From positions 1 to 13,682 of the forward strand of contig RFFU01000072.1 of the NCBI GenBank assembly GCA_003697085.1: a DNA stretch of 13,682 nt, read 5' to 3'. Below the pieces are notes generated by a model, which was not told the DNA's origin, searched no databases, and saw nothing but the letters and a program-made list of their open reading frames with translations. The position numbers and the translations under genes were made by a program. This document shows positions 7,154 through 13,682 of this stretch, piece after piece (position 1 is the stretch's first letter; every line of letters starts with the position of its first letter). The stretch is from Candidatus Hydrogenedentota bacterium (GTDB taxonomy: Bacteria; UBA8481; J006).

Positions 7154-8239
7154 ATGACGGGGAAAGTTCGCGCTTCGACCGGCTCCTCCGGAAGAATTCT
7201 CAAACGGTTCCTTCTTCTGGTAGTCTCTACCTGTCTCGTTCTTCTTGCCGGAGAAGCGGCCCTCCGTCTCAGTGGGTATGGCTTTATTTGGGTCCCGTGC
7301 TCGGGCTTCCTCGTTCCGTCTTCTCAACAGGGCGTTGGATATGAGCCCCTTCCGTTCTTCAGTGGATTTTATGCCGGTGCCTATGTTCAGACGAACGAAC
7401 TGGGATTGCGCGATACCCAGGATCCTCGAACCTACCGGCGCCCCCGGATCCTTCTCCTGGGAGATTCGGTTCTCTTCGGCTTCGGTGTGCCGAACGAGCA
7501 AACCCTGGCGGCGCACCTGGAACGTCTCTTGCGAAAAAAGTATGGAAAGCCGTTCGAGGTCCTGAATGCCGGAGTGAACGGCTACCACATCGCCCAGGAG
7601 GCGGCCTTCGGGGACCGCTTCGTCCGACTTTTGAACCCCGACACCGTCGTCTTTATCGTCATTCCCAACGATGTGGACGGCCGGGAACTCTACGCCGATG
7701 CTTACGGTGACTTGCGGGACAGCGGTGTTCCGCCGCCGCCGAACCCTTGTTCCCCACAAACGCTTTTCGACAAGACGACTTTCTTTCTCAAGAAGCACTC
7801 CCAACTCTTCAACGCGATCCGCGTCAGCTATATTCGCTGGAAGGTCCTGCGCTCTCCGTGGGATAAACGGCTCGCCACGATTTACCCTCCCGGATTTCAC
7901 TATTCCGACAGCGATTGGAACCAATGGCGCGATCGCGTGAAGCGAACCGTCGCGGTGATCGATAAATGGAATCTCCCGACGGCGTTCTTCGTGGTCAGCA
8001 CCGACTTTCCCAGCCGTGAGGCGCTGGCGGCAGTCGTCCGCTCGCTCGAGGAAACCGGTTATCCCGTTTGGAATTCGGAATCGGACCTGGGAATCGTCAA
8101 CGAGAGGACGGCGCCTCCAGAAATCCTCTCGACCCGCCTCTGGTGGGATATACACCCGGACGGTCGCGGTCAGGAACTCATTGCCCGTTCGCTGTTTAAT
8201 CACCTGTGCGGCGAAAAAATTCGTGCTCCAATGCAGTGA
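7154..8239 (+). CDS. Membrane-anchored SGNH-fold hydrolase/acyltransferase-like protein
   Basis: 361 residues. One N-terminal membrane anchor (about 17-36, FLLLVVSTCLVLLAG) follows a positively charged start, so the catalytic domain should lie outside the membrane. SGNH blocks are in order: LLLGDSVLFGFG (nucleophile Ser105), NAGVNGYH (Gly140/Asn142), VIPNDVDG (Asn172) and WWDIHPDGRG (Asp332, His334). The last block is D-x-H rather than the usual D-x-x-H; if Asp332 is not the catalytic acid the site may be a dyad. Proteins of this kind often remove or add acetyl groups on surface glycans, so a role in envelope polysaccharide modification together with the preceding sulfatase-like gene is plausible but unproved. 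Start: a TTG at 7115 is in frame, but the ATG at 7154 gives a normal anchor; neither has a ribosome site. Downstream is a convergent gene whose stop is 200 bases away. Confidence 0.91.
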   Translation: MTGKVRASTGSSGRILKRFLLLVVSTCLVLLAGEAALRLSGYGFIWVPCSGFLVPSSQQGVGYEPLPFFSGFYAGAYVQTNELGLRDTQDPRTYRRPRILLLGDSVLFGFGVPNEQTLAAHLERLLRKKYGKPFEVLNAGVNGYHIAQEAAFGDRFVRLLNPDTVVFIVIPNDVDGRELYADAYGDLRDSGVPPPPNPCSPQTLFDKTTFFLKKHSQLFNAIRVSYIRWKVLRSPWDKRLATIYPPGFHYSDSDWNQWRDRVKRTVAVIDKWNLPTAFFVVSTDFPSREALAAVVRSLEETGYPVWNSESDLGIVNERTAPPEILSTRLWWDIHPDGRGQELIARSLFNHLCGEKIRAPMQ

Positions 8240-8354
8240 ATAGCAGTCGTGCCGTGTTCAGAGGGTGTTACTGAAAGAATACGGATGGAGGGACGGAGGT
8301 TCACTAATTCACTTATTCGGTTGCGGATCGGAGGATTCGTACGCATTCGCTTCT

Positions 8355-8379
8355 CGTTTGAGCCGCTCCGCATCAAACG
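8355..8379. other. Inverted repeat between convergent genes
   Basis: CGTTTGA (8355-8361) and TCAAACG (8373-8379) are perfect inverted repeats around an 11-base loop. It lies between the stops of the SGNH gene (8239) and the 201-residue membrane protein (8440). There is no T-run on either side, so it is a weak terminator candidate or an operator-like site. It could be chance. Confidence 0.3.
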
Positions 8380-8384
8380 GACAT

Positions 8385-8409
8385 AAAAGTCAAGGTGTCA
8401 ACCTTCGAC
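8385..8409 (-). terminator. Likely rho-independent terminator of the 201-residue membrane protein gene
   Basis: On the minus strand, about 30 bases after the stop, an eight-pair stem (GTC, bulged G, AAGGT / ACCTTGAC) closes a TGAC loop and is followed directly by TTTTATG. The stem is 8389-8409 and the T-run 8385-8388. The T-run is short, so strength is uncertain. Confidence 0.5.
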
Positions 8410-8439
8410 CCCCGATTTCGAAGAACTCCGCCCCACTCC

Positions 8440-9045
8440 TCAAGACCCGGCCATCTCCGCCATCAGCGGCGCAAGCAGGAAGAATCCCAGAAGCGCCATC
8501 GCCCCGGAGACCCAGTAGATCGCTCGGGGAAGATGAACGACGCCCTTCTTCAGTTCGAGAACGACGTCGTGTAACACGGCACCCTCCGCACGCAACTGGT
8601 TTACCGAGATCGTGTACGCGCCCTTCTTCGGAGCGGTGAAATCCCCGAGATATACATCGTTGTACAACACTCCCTTTGCGACATCCTTGAGAGCGTCTTT
8701 TACGCGCTCCGAGTACCTTTTGTAGTAGTTGGCGTCGCGTTGTTTCCCGATCGGCACGGAGGATGTCCTGGGACCGAGTACGGTTCCGGTAGGTCCCTGA
8801 ACGGAGAACGTATAGTGGAGTGTCATTCCCGTTCCGGTATATTGCGTGTAGGCTAGAAACATCCGCGCCGATACGGTATCCATCCCGGGGTCCAAGGAAA
8901 CCGGGCCGAGGCGATGGTTCGGATTCTTGAGGTTTCCTAATTCGAGCACCGTTATGGTGTCGCCCGACGTACGTTTGTAGAAGGCTCCCCCAAGCCACAC
9001 GATCAATCCAATTCCCAGACACGCCGCTCCCGCTAGAATCCTCAT
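8440..9045 (-). CDS. Small membrane protein with two anchors, unknown function
   Basis: 201 residues, family not recognised. One hydrophobic segment lies at each end (about 3-22, LAGAACLGIGLIVWLGGAF; about 176-196, IYWVSGAMALLGFFLLAPL), with about 150 residues between that look beta-rich (TITVLELGNL, LHYTFSVQG, VYLGDFTAPKKGAYTISVNQL). The middle resembles a GOLD-like or other beta-sandwich domain held outside the membrane between two anchors; this is by general look only. A charged helix (YKRYSERVKDALKDVAK) interrupts it. AAAGGA sits three bases before the ATG, closer than usual, and GGGAG 13 bases before. It is divergent from the helicase gene with 161 bases between the starts, and it has its own terminator, so it is probably a separate unit and not part of the DNA-modification locus, although a shared control region cannot be excluded. 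Confidence 0.8.
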   Translation of the reverse strand: MRILAGAACLGIGLIVWLGGAFYKRTSGDTITVLELGNLKNPNHRLGPVSLDPGMDTVSARMFLAYTQYTGTGMTLHYTFSVQGPTGTVLGPRTSSVPIGKQRDANYYKRYSERVKDALKDVAKGVLYNDVYLGDFTAPKKGAYTISVNQLRAEGAVLHDVVLELKKGVVHLPRAIYWVSGAMALLGFFLLAPLMAEMAGS

Positions 9046-9170
9046 CGATCCTTTGTGCTCCCTTCCCCTTCAGAGAGATTCCGGCCAAAGTCGCCTACTT
9101 TGTGGAATCTGTTTTTGAGGAGTTGGATCGTAACCGATAACTCGAGCACATCGGATGTCGCCTAAAAACC

Positions 9171-9199
9171 TTTTTTCCGTGAGGCCGATTTCTTATACT
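9171..9199 (+). promoter_or_regulatory. Promoter for a probably leaderless helicase mRNA
   Basis: A near-consensus -10 TATACT (9194-9199) ends seven bases before the GTG start at 9207, which puts transcription start at or within a base or two of the start codon. There is no ribosome binding site between or before. The -35 position (9171-9176, a run of T with a 17-base spacer) is a poor match. The start codon itself is secure because the first residues match what I recall of the family, so a leaderless transcript is the simplest reading. Confidence 0.55.
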
Positions 9200-9206
9200 C
9201 CCTTTC

Positions 9207-12101
9207 GTGAATTTAACCCCACACCAAACCCGCTACTACGCCTTCGACATCACACGGCGCGGACGGAAGGATCTCGATCGTCTTTCCCAGACCCTCTTCG
9301 AGGCTTCCGTGGATCTCAATCCGCACCAGATCGAGGCGGCGCTTTTCGCGCTCCGCTCACCGCTGTCGAAAGGCGCAATCCTCTGCGATGAAGTCGGGCT
9401 CGGGAAGACCATCGAGGCCGGGATCGTGCTCTGTCAGTTCTGGGCCGAACGGAAGCGCCGGTTGCTGGTGCTTTGCCCCGCATCCCTGAGGAAGCAGTGG
9501 GCTCTGGAACTCGAGGAAAAGTTTCATCTTCCGACACTGATTCTCGACGCCCGATCCATGCGCGAAGCCCAGCGAAATGCGAAAGATCCGTTTCGGGAAC
9601 CCGCCATCCTCATTATGTCCTATCAATACGCCCATCGCGTCCGGGATCGCATTCGCTCCGTCGGCTGGGATCTCGTCGTCATCGACGAAGCCCACAAACT
9701 CCGCAACGCCTATCGGCCCAGCAATGTCCTGGGCCAAAGCGTCCGCTGGGCAACCGAGGACTGCCGCAAACTCCTTTTGACAGCGACCCCGCTTCAGAAT
9801 TCGCTCCTCGAACTGTACGGTCTCTCGACCATCATCGATGACCGGATTTTCGGAGACATCAAAGCCTTTCGTTCGCAGTTCATGGGCACAGGGGCCGATC
9901 TCGGCGAACTGCGGCGCCGATTGGCGCCGATCGCGAAACGCACTCTTCGAAACCAGGTTACCGAGTACATCCGCTACACCGAGCGTCGCGCCATAACTCA
10001 GCCCTTCCATCCTTCGGACGACGAAGAGGCCTTTTACCGCGCGGTGGCCGACTTTCTTGAACGCGAGGATTCCTACGCCATTCCGACACGGCAGAAGCAC
10101 CTGACAAAACTGATTCTCTACAAACTTCTGGCCTCCTCCACGCCGGCCATTGTTGCCACCCTCGAGATGATCCGCGCGCGACTGGATCGCCTGGCGAAAG
10201 AGCGCGACAGGGAAGCGACGGAAAGGGATTTCGTCGAAAAGATCGTTCTCGACGAGGAACTGGAACCGGATCTCCTCGACGAGATTCTGGAAGAGGACGG
10301 AATGGATCAATCCGCCGATGAGAGAGAGCCCCCTCCCTCCCAAGAGACACTCGATCGCCGACGATTGGAAGCCGAAATTGCGGAGTTGGACCGCCTGATT
10401 GCCTGGGCCGGTCGTCTTGGGAAGGACACCAAGACGACCGCTCTTTTGACGGCTCTTTCCGCAGGCTTTGAACAAATGCGGACTCTGGGTGCGGCCGAAA
10501 AGGCGCTCATCTTTACGGAATCCCGGAAGACCCAGGACTACCTGAAACAGTTTCTCGAATCGAACGGCTACCAGGGGAAGGTGGTTGTCTTCAACGGATC
10601 GAACAGCGGACCCGAAGCCACCGCCATCTACGAAGCTTGGAAGACGAAGGCCGAGGCTGAAGGACGGAGCACCGGTACCAGAGCAATTGACGTCCGGACG
10701 GCGCTCATCGAACATTTTCGCGACGAGGCCTCCATCATGATTGCAACCGAAGCCGGCGCTGAGGGCGTCAATCTTCAGTTCTGCTCACTCGTCATCAACT
10801 ACGACCTGCCCTGGAATCCTCAACGGGTCGAACAACGGATCGGCCGTTGTCACAGGTACGGCCAGAAGTACGACGTCGTCGTCATCAATTTTCTGAACGA
10901 ACGAAACCACGCGGACCGAAGAATCCTGGAACTTCTGAGCGAAAAGTTCCGTCTCTTCTCGGGAATCTTCGGCGCGTCGGACGAGATACTCGGCGCAATC
11001 GAGTCGGGTCTCGATTTCGAGCGGAGGATTCTGGAAATCTACTCGAAATGCCGCACCGGCGAAGAGATCGACGCGGCCTTCGCGGCGCTTCAAAAGGAAC
11101 TCGAGGAATCCATCCGGGCACGCATGGACAAAACCCGCCGCGAACTTCTCGAACACTTCGACGAGGATGTCCATGAACGACTGCGGCTCCGACTGGAAGA
11201 TGCCAAAACCCGCCTCGATCGCTTCGGAAAGCGTTTCTGGCTGGTGACCCGCTTTGTTCTCGAGGACCGGGCCGATTTCAACGAGGAATCGCTGTCTTTC
11301 ACGCTTCGGGATCCTCCGATCCAGGGCGTGGCGCCGGGAAACTACCATCTGATTCACGAGGGTCCAGCCGATCGAAAAAAATCGGATCGTTTTCTCTACC
11401 GCCTGTCGCATCCGCTCGGCGAATGGGTGGTCGAGACCGCAAAGGCGCTCGATACCCCCTGTATGGAGATCGCCTTCGAGATCACGAACCACCCGACGAA
11501 GGTGAGCGTCGTCGAGGCGCTGAAAGGCAGATCGGGCTGGCTTACGCTCGAGCGGCTGCTGATCCGGTCGTACGAGGACGAGGAGTACCTTCTCTTCACG
11601 GGCATAACCGAGAACGGCGAGACGATCGATCAGGAAACACTGGAGAAGATGCTCGGCGTTTCGGGATGTGTCTCTGGCGCCGTGGAGATCCCGCCGGAAG
11701 TTCTCGAGCGGCTTCAGGCCGAGGCCGCGCGTCGTCGCGCCGCAACGATCAGCCGATCACTCGAGGAGAACAACAGGCACTTCCAGGAGGCGCGCGAGCG
11801 CTTGGAGAAGTGGGCCGACGACATGGTTCTCGCGGCCGAAAAGGCTCTACGGGACACGAAAGAGGAAATCAAGGTTCTCCGGCGCGAAGCCCGGCGCGCG
11901 GAGTCGCTTGAAGAGCAGAAGAACATTCAGGAAAAGATGCGCATCCTCGAACGAAAGATGCGCCGTCAGCGGAAGGAGATCTTCCGCGTCGAGGACAAAA
12001 TCGCTGAGAAACGCGACGAACTCATCGAGGAACTCGAGAAGCGTCTCTCGAGCGGTACAGAACACGAAGAGATCTTCACGATCCGCTGGAGGGTGGTGTG
12101 A
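9207..12101 (+). CDS. SNF2-family helicase/ATPase of a DNA-modification (probable defence) locus
   Basis: 964 residues, complete. It is an ATP-driven double-strand DNA translocase of the SNF2/RapA-like superfamily 2. Motifs: DEVGLGKT (Lys67, Walker A), DEAH (160-163), LLLTATP (189-195), IATEAGAEGVNLQ (motif V, from about 512) and QRIGRCHRYGQ (motif VI, 543-553, with the arginine finger). Between the two RecA lobes is an acidic insert (about 345-385, LDEELEPDLLDEILEEDG) and a helical linker. Residues about 580-830 are of unknown fold, and about 840-955 form a long, highly charged coiled coil. No nuclease motif is seen, so a cutting activity must come from another protein, if there is one. The GTG start gives MNLTPHQTRYYAFDITRRG, which matches the usual start of this family as I recall it. 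It is followed by a Mod-type methyltransferase; the pair recurs, to my memory, in type III-like restriction loci. DISARM DrmD is also a SNF2 helicase, but no other DISARM gene is visible. Confidence 0.96.
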   Translation: MNLTPHQTRYYAFDITRRGRKDLDRLSQTLFEASVDLNPHQIEAALFALRSPLSKGAILCDEVGLGKTIEAGIVLCQFWAERKRRLLVLCPASLRKQWALELEEKFHLPTLILDARSMREAQRNAKDPFREPAILIMSYQYAHRVRDRIRSVGWDLVVIDEAHKLRNAYRPSNVLGQSVRWATEDCRKLLLTATPLQNSLLELYGLSTIIDDRIFGDIKAFRSQFMGTGADLGELRRRLAPIAKRTLRNQVTEYIRYTERRAITQPFHPSDDEEAFYRAVADFLEREDSYAIPTRQKHLTKLILYKLLASSTPAIVATLEMIRARLDRLAKERDREATERDFVEKIVLDEELEPDLLDEILEEDGMDQSADEREPPPSQETLDRRRLEAEIAELDRLIAWAGRLGKDTKTTALLTALSAGFEQMRTLGAAEKALIFTESRKTQDYLKQFLESNGYQGKVVVFNGSNSGPEATAIYEAWKTKAEAEGRSTGTRAIDVRTALIEHFRDEASIMIATEAGAEGVNLQFCSLVINYDLPWNPQRVEQRIGRCHRYGQKYDVVVINFLNERNHADRRILELLSEKFRLFSGIFGASDEILGAIESGLDFERRILEIYSKCRTGEEIDAAFAALQKELEESIRARMDKTRRELLEHFDEDVHERLRLRLEDAKTRLDRFGKRFWLVTRFVLEDRADFNEESLSFTLRDPPIQGVAPGNYHLIHEGPADRKKSDRFLYRLSHPLGEWVVETAKALDTPCMEIAFEITNHPTKVSVVEALKGRSGWLTLERLLIRSYEDEEYLLFTGITENGETIDQETLEKMLGVSGCVSGAVEIPPEVLERLQAEAARRRAATISRSLEENNRHFQEARERLEKWADDMVLAAEKALRDTKEEIKVLRREARRAESLEEQKNIQEKMRILERKMRRQRKEIFRVEDKIAEKRDELIEELEKRLSSGTEHEEIFTIRWRVV

Positions 12102-12109
12102 GGGCGACG

Positions 12110-12175
12110 ATGTCGTGCGGGACAGTTCCTGGATTAGCGGATAAACTTCCCCACCGGAGGGAACGGGAACGATGA
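12110..12175 (+). CDS. Possible 21-codon ORF overlapping the methyltransferase start
   Basis: It fills the gap between helicase and methyltransferase: the ATG is eight bases after the helicase stop, AGGG lies five bases before it, and the stop overlaps the methyltransferase start as ATGA (12172-12175). Its product, beginning MSCGTVPGLADKL and ending in Arg/Glu repeats, resembles nothing known. Its likely role, if translated, is to carry ribosomes from the helicase to the methyltransferase start by re-initiation, not to make a functional peptide. It could be chance. Confidence 0.3.
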   Translation: MSCGTVPGLADKLPHRRERER

Positions 12176-13682
12176 CGAACCCAAGATTTGAAAAACTCAA
12201 AGGCCTGCTGAAGACGCTATTTCAGCTCGACCGGCCGGATCTCGATTTCGGGCTTTACCGGATTATGCATGCGCGAAGCGCCGAGATCACGAAGTTTCTC
12301 GACGAGGACCTGCTGCCGCAGGTGAACGAGTCGTTCGCCGAACTCGAGGCGACCTCGGCCGAGGAGGTCCGCCGCGAACTAGAGGAGATGGAAAAAGAAG
12401 CCGCCGAACTCGGTTTCGATTCGCCCGAGGCCATCCCGAAGTACAAGGACCGTTACCCGGCGCTCAAGCGGCAACTAGAATCGGCCTTCGACCGCGCCGC
12501 GGCCGAGGGCGAGGTCTTCGACCACCTCTTCCGGTTCTTCCGGCGCTACTACCACGAAGGCGACTTCATCAGCCGCCGGGTCTACAAGGAGGGCGTTTAC
12601 GCGATTCCCTACGAGGGCGAGGAGGTCAAACTCTACTGGGCGAACCACGACCAGTACTACATCAAGACCAGCGAATACCTGCGGGACTACGCCTTCTGCC
12701 TGCGGCCCGGCGACGAGAAGAACCCGATGCGGGTCCATTTCCGGATCAAAGACGCCGCCGAGGGGGAGCACGGCAATGTCAAGGAATCGCAGAAACGCGT
12801 CTTCGTCCCGGCCGCGGATAACCTCGTAGCGATCGAAGACGACCAACTTATCTGCCGTTTCGAGTACCGGCCCGCCACGCTCGAGGACTGGCCGGAGGAG
12901 GTACGCAACGGCAAAACCAAGCCGCCCGACCAGAAGGCGCTCAACGAGATCGCCGAGAAGCGCATCATCGACGCGATGCAGAAGGGCAAGACGGCGAAGG
13001 TGTTCGTCGAATGGTTGTCCGAACTCGGGAAGCCGTATGTGAAAGCGAACGGCGAGACGGCCGACTACACACGCCTTCGCGCCCACATCAACCGGTACAC
13101 CGCCCGCAACACTTTCGACTATTTCATCCACAAAGACCTGGGTGGTTTTCTGCGCCGCGAACTCGACTTCTACATCAAGAACGAGGTGATGCACCTCGAC
13201 GACATCGAGAAGACGACGCCCGAGCGACTCGACCAGTTGCTGGCGAAGATCAAGGTCATCCGGAAGATCGCCGGAAAGATCATCGCCTTTCTCGAACAAC
13301 TCGAGAACTTCCAGAAAAAGTTATGGCTCAAGAAGAAGTTCGTGGTCGAGACCTTCTGGTGCGTGACGCTGAAGACGATACTCGATATCGAGGACGAGAA
13401 GGAGCGCAAGTGGCTCTTGAAGCAAATCGCCGCGAACGACGCGCAGCGCGAGGAGTGGCTGCGGCTTTATGCGATCGACGAGCAGACCGGCAAGGGCGAC
13501 CTCTTCACGGTGGCGTATTCGGAGCTGCTCACGGTCGAGTTTCTCGAAGCCAACCCGACGCTCGTCGTGGACACGCGCCATTTCGACGACGAGTTCACCG
13601 CGCGCCTGCTCGACGCGATCGACGGCCTGGACGAGAAGACCGACGGCCTGCTCGTCCACAGCGAAAACTTCCAGGCGCTGAA
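12172..13682 (+). CDS. DNA adenine methyltransferase, type III Mod-like, N-terminal part (cut by window end)
   Basis: 503 codons are visible with no stop; the gene runs off the window. The start MTNPRFEKLKGLLKTLFQLDRPDLDFGLYRIM and blocks such as YYIKTSEYLRDYAF, RNTFDYFIHKDLGGFLRREL and LVHSENFQAL match, in my memory, a family of about 900-1,000-residue site-specific adenine methyltransferases in which a roughly 500-residue N-terminal module precedes the catalytic domain. The DPPYN catalytic and FxG AdoMet motifs are expected within about 30 codons after the window edge and are not visible here, so activity is inferred. GGAGG (12156-12160) lies eleven bases before the ATG. Codons end in G or C far more often than in the sulfatase-like gene, suggesting a different origin. 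It probably methylates adenine in a short asymmetric site and works with the helicase. Confidence 0.9.
   Translation, partial: MTNPRFEKLKGLLKTLFQLDRPDLDFGLYRIMHARSAEITKFLDEDLLPQVNESFAELEATSAEEVRRELEEMEKEAAELGFDSPEAIPKYKDRYPALKRQLESAFDRAAAEGEVFDHLFRFFRRYYHEGDFISRRVYKEGVYAIPYEGEEVKLYWANHDQYYIKTSEYLRDYAFCLRPGDEKNPMRVHFRIKDAAEGEHGNVKESQKRVFVPAADNLVAIEDDQLICRFEYRPATLEDWPEEVRNGKTKPPDQKALNEIAEKRIIDAMQKGKTAKVFVEWLSELGKPYVKANGETADYTRLRAHINRYTARNTFDYFIHKDLGGFLRRELDFYIKNEVMHLDDIEKTTPERLDQLLAKIKVIRKIAGKIIAFLEQLENFQKKLWLKKKFVVETFWCVTLKTILDIEDEKERKWLLKQIAANDAQREEWLRLYAIDEQTGKGDLFTVAYSELLTVEFLEANPTLVVDTRHFDDEFTARLLDAIDGLDEKTDGLLVHSENFQAL

Noticed and set aside
7151-8203. 350-codon open frame on the minus strand inside the SGNH gene
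   Set aside because: The plus strand has all four SGNH blocks and a membrane anchor; the minus product has none.
9357-10715. 452-codon open frame on the minus strand inside the helicase gene
   Set aside because: It is a shadow of the helicase reading frame in GC-rich DNA; the plus strand carries all SNF2 motifs and the minus product resembles nothing.
12475-13299. 274-codon open frame on the minus strand inside the methyltransferase gene
   Set aside because: It is the antisense of strongly biased codons (GAG, CTC, GAC); it is rich in Val/Leu/Asp, low in complexity, and the plus strand matches a known family throughout.
9207-13682. A DISARM locus (DrmD helicase plus DrmMI methyltransferase)
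   Set aside because: Gene kinds are superficially alike, but no drmA, drmB or drmC is visible and the methyltransferase start matches a Mod-like family instead; the call would need the downstream sequence.

Overview
The window (13,682 bases, moderately GC-rich) looks like chromosomal DNA from an uncultured bacterium with a two-membrane type of envelope. It mixes envelope and cell-surface genes with the start of a DNA-modification locus. The taxon cannot be fixed from the sequence. The sulfatase-like and SGNH envelope enzymes, long non-coding gaps and dispersed ACCACGGA-type repeats remind me of the Planctomycetes/Verrucomicrobia relatives, Omnitrophota, Sumerlaeota or Hydrogenedentes, but that is an impression only.

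Left part (1-4345): a non-coding, repeat-rich stretch (1-369); a family 2 glycosyltransferase on the minus strand (370-1194); divergently, a 534-residue protein that looks like an alpha/alpha-toroid plus beta-sandwich carbohydrate-active enzyme (1351-2955); and, converging on it, a secreted 399-residue orphan with a good promoter and ribosome binding site (3098-4297). Middle part (4346-8239): a 630-base gap with a 200-base inverted-repeat element; a multi-pass membrane protein with a C-terminal sulfatase/alkaline-phosphatase-superfamily domain whose nucleophile loop is atypical (4929-6797); and a membrane-anchored SGNH-fold esterase (7154-8239). The glycosyltransferase, the toroid protein, the sulfatase-like protein and the SGNH protein could all act on a surface polysaccharide, but they are not one tight operon.

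Right part (8240-13682): a small two-anchor membrane protein on the minus strand (8440-9045) with its own likely terminator; then, divergently, a complete SNF2-type helicase (9207-12101) followed 70 bases later by the first 503 codons of a DNA adenine methyltransferase of the type III Mod kind with a long N-terminal module (12172 to the window edge). The methyltransferase has no stop in the window, and its catalytic motifs lie just beyond the end. This pair is the most interesting content: a modification/restriction or phage-defence locus whose nuclease, if it has one, is outside the window. The helicase appears to be translated from a leaderless mRNA (a TATACT box 7 bases before the GTG start). 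The methyltransferase start overlaps the stop of a possible 21-codon ORF by ATGA.
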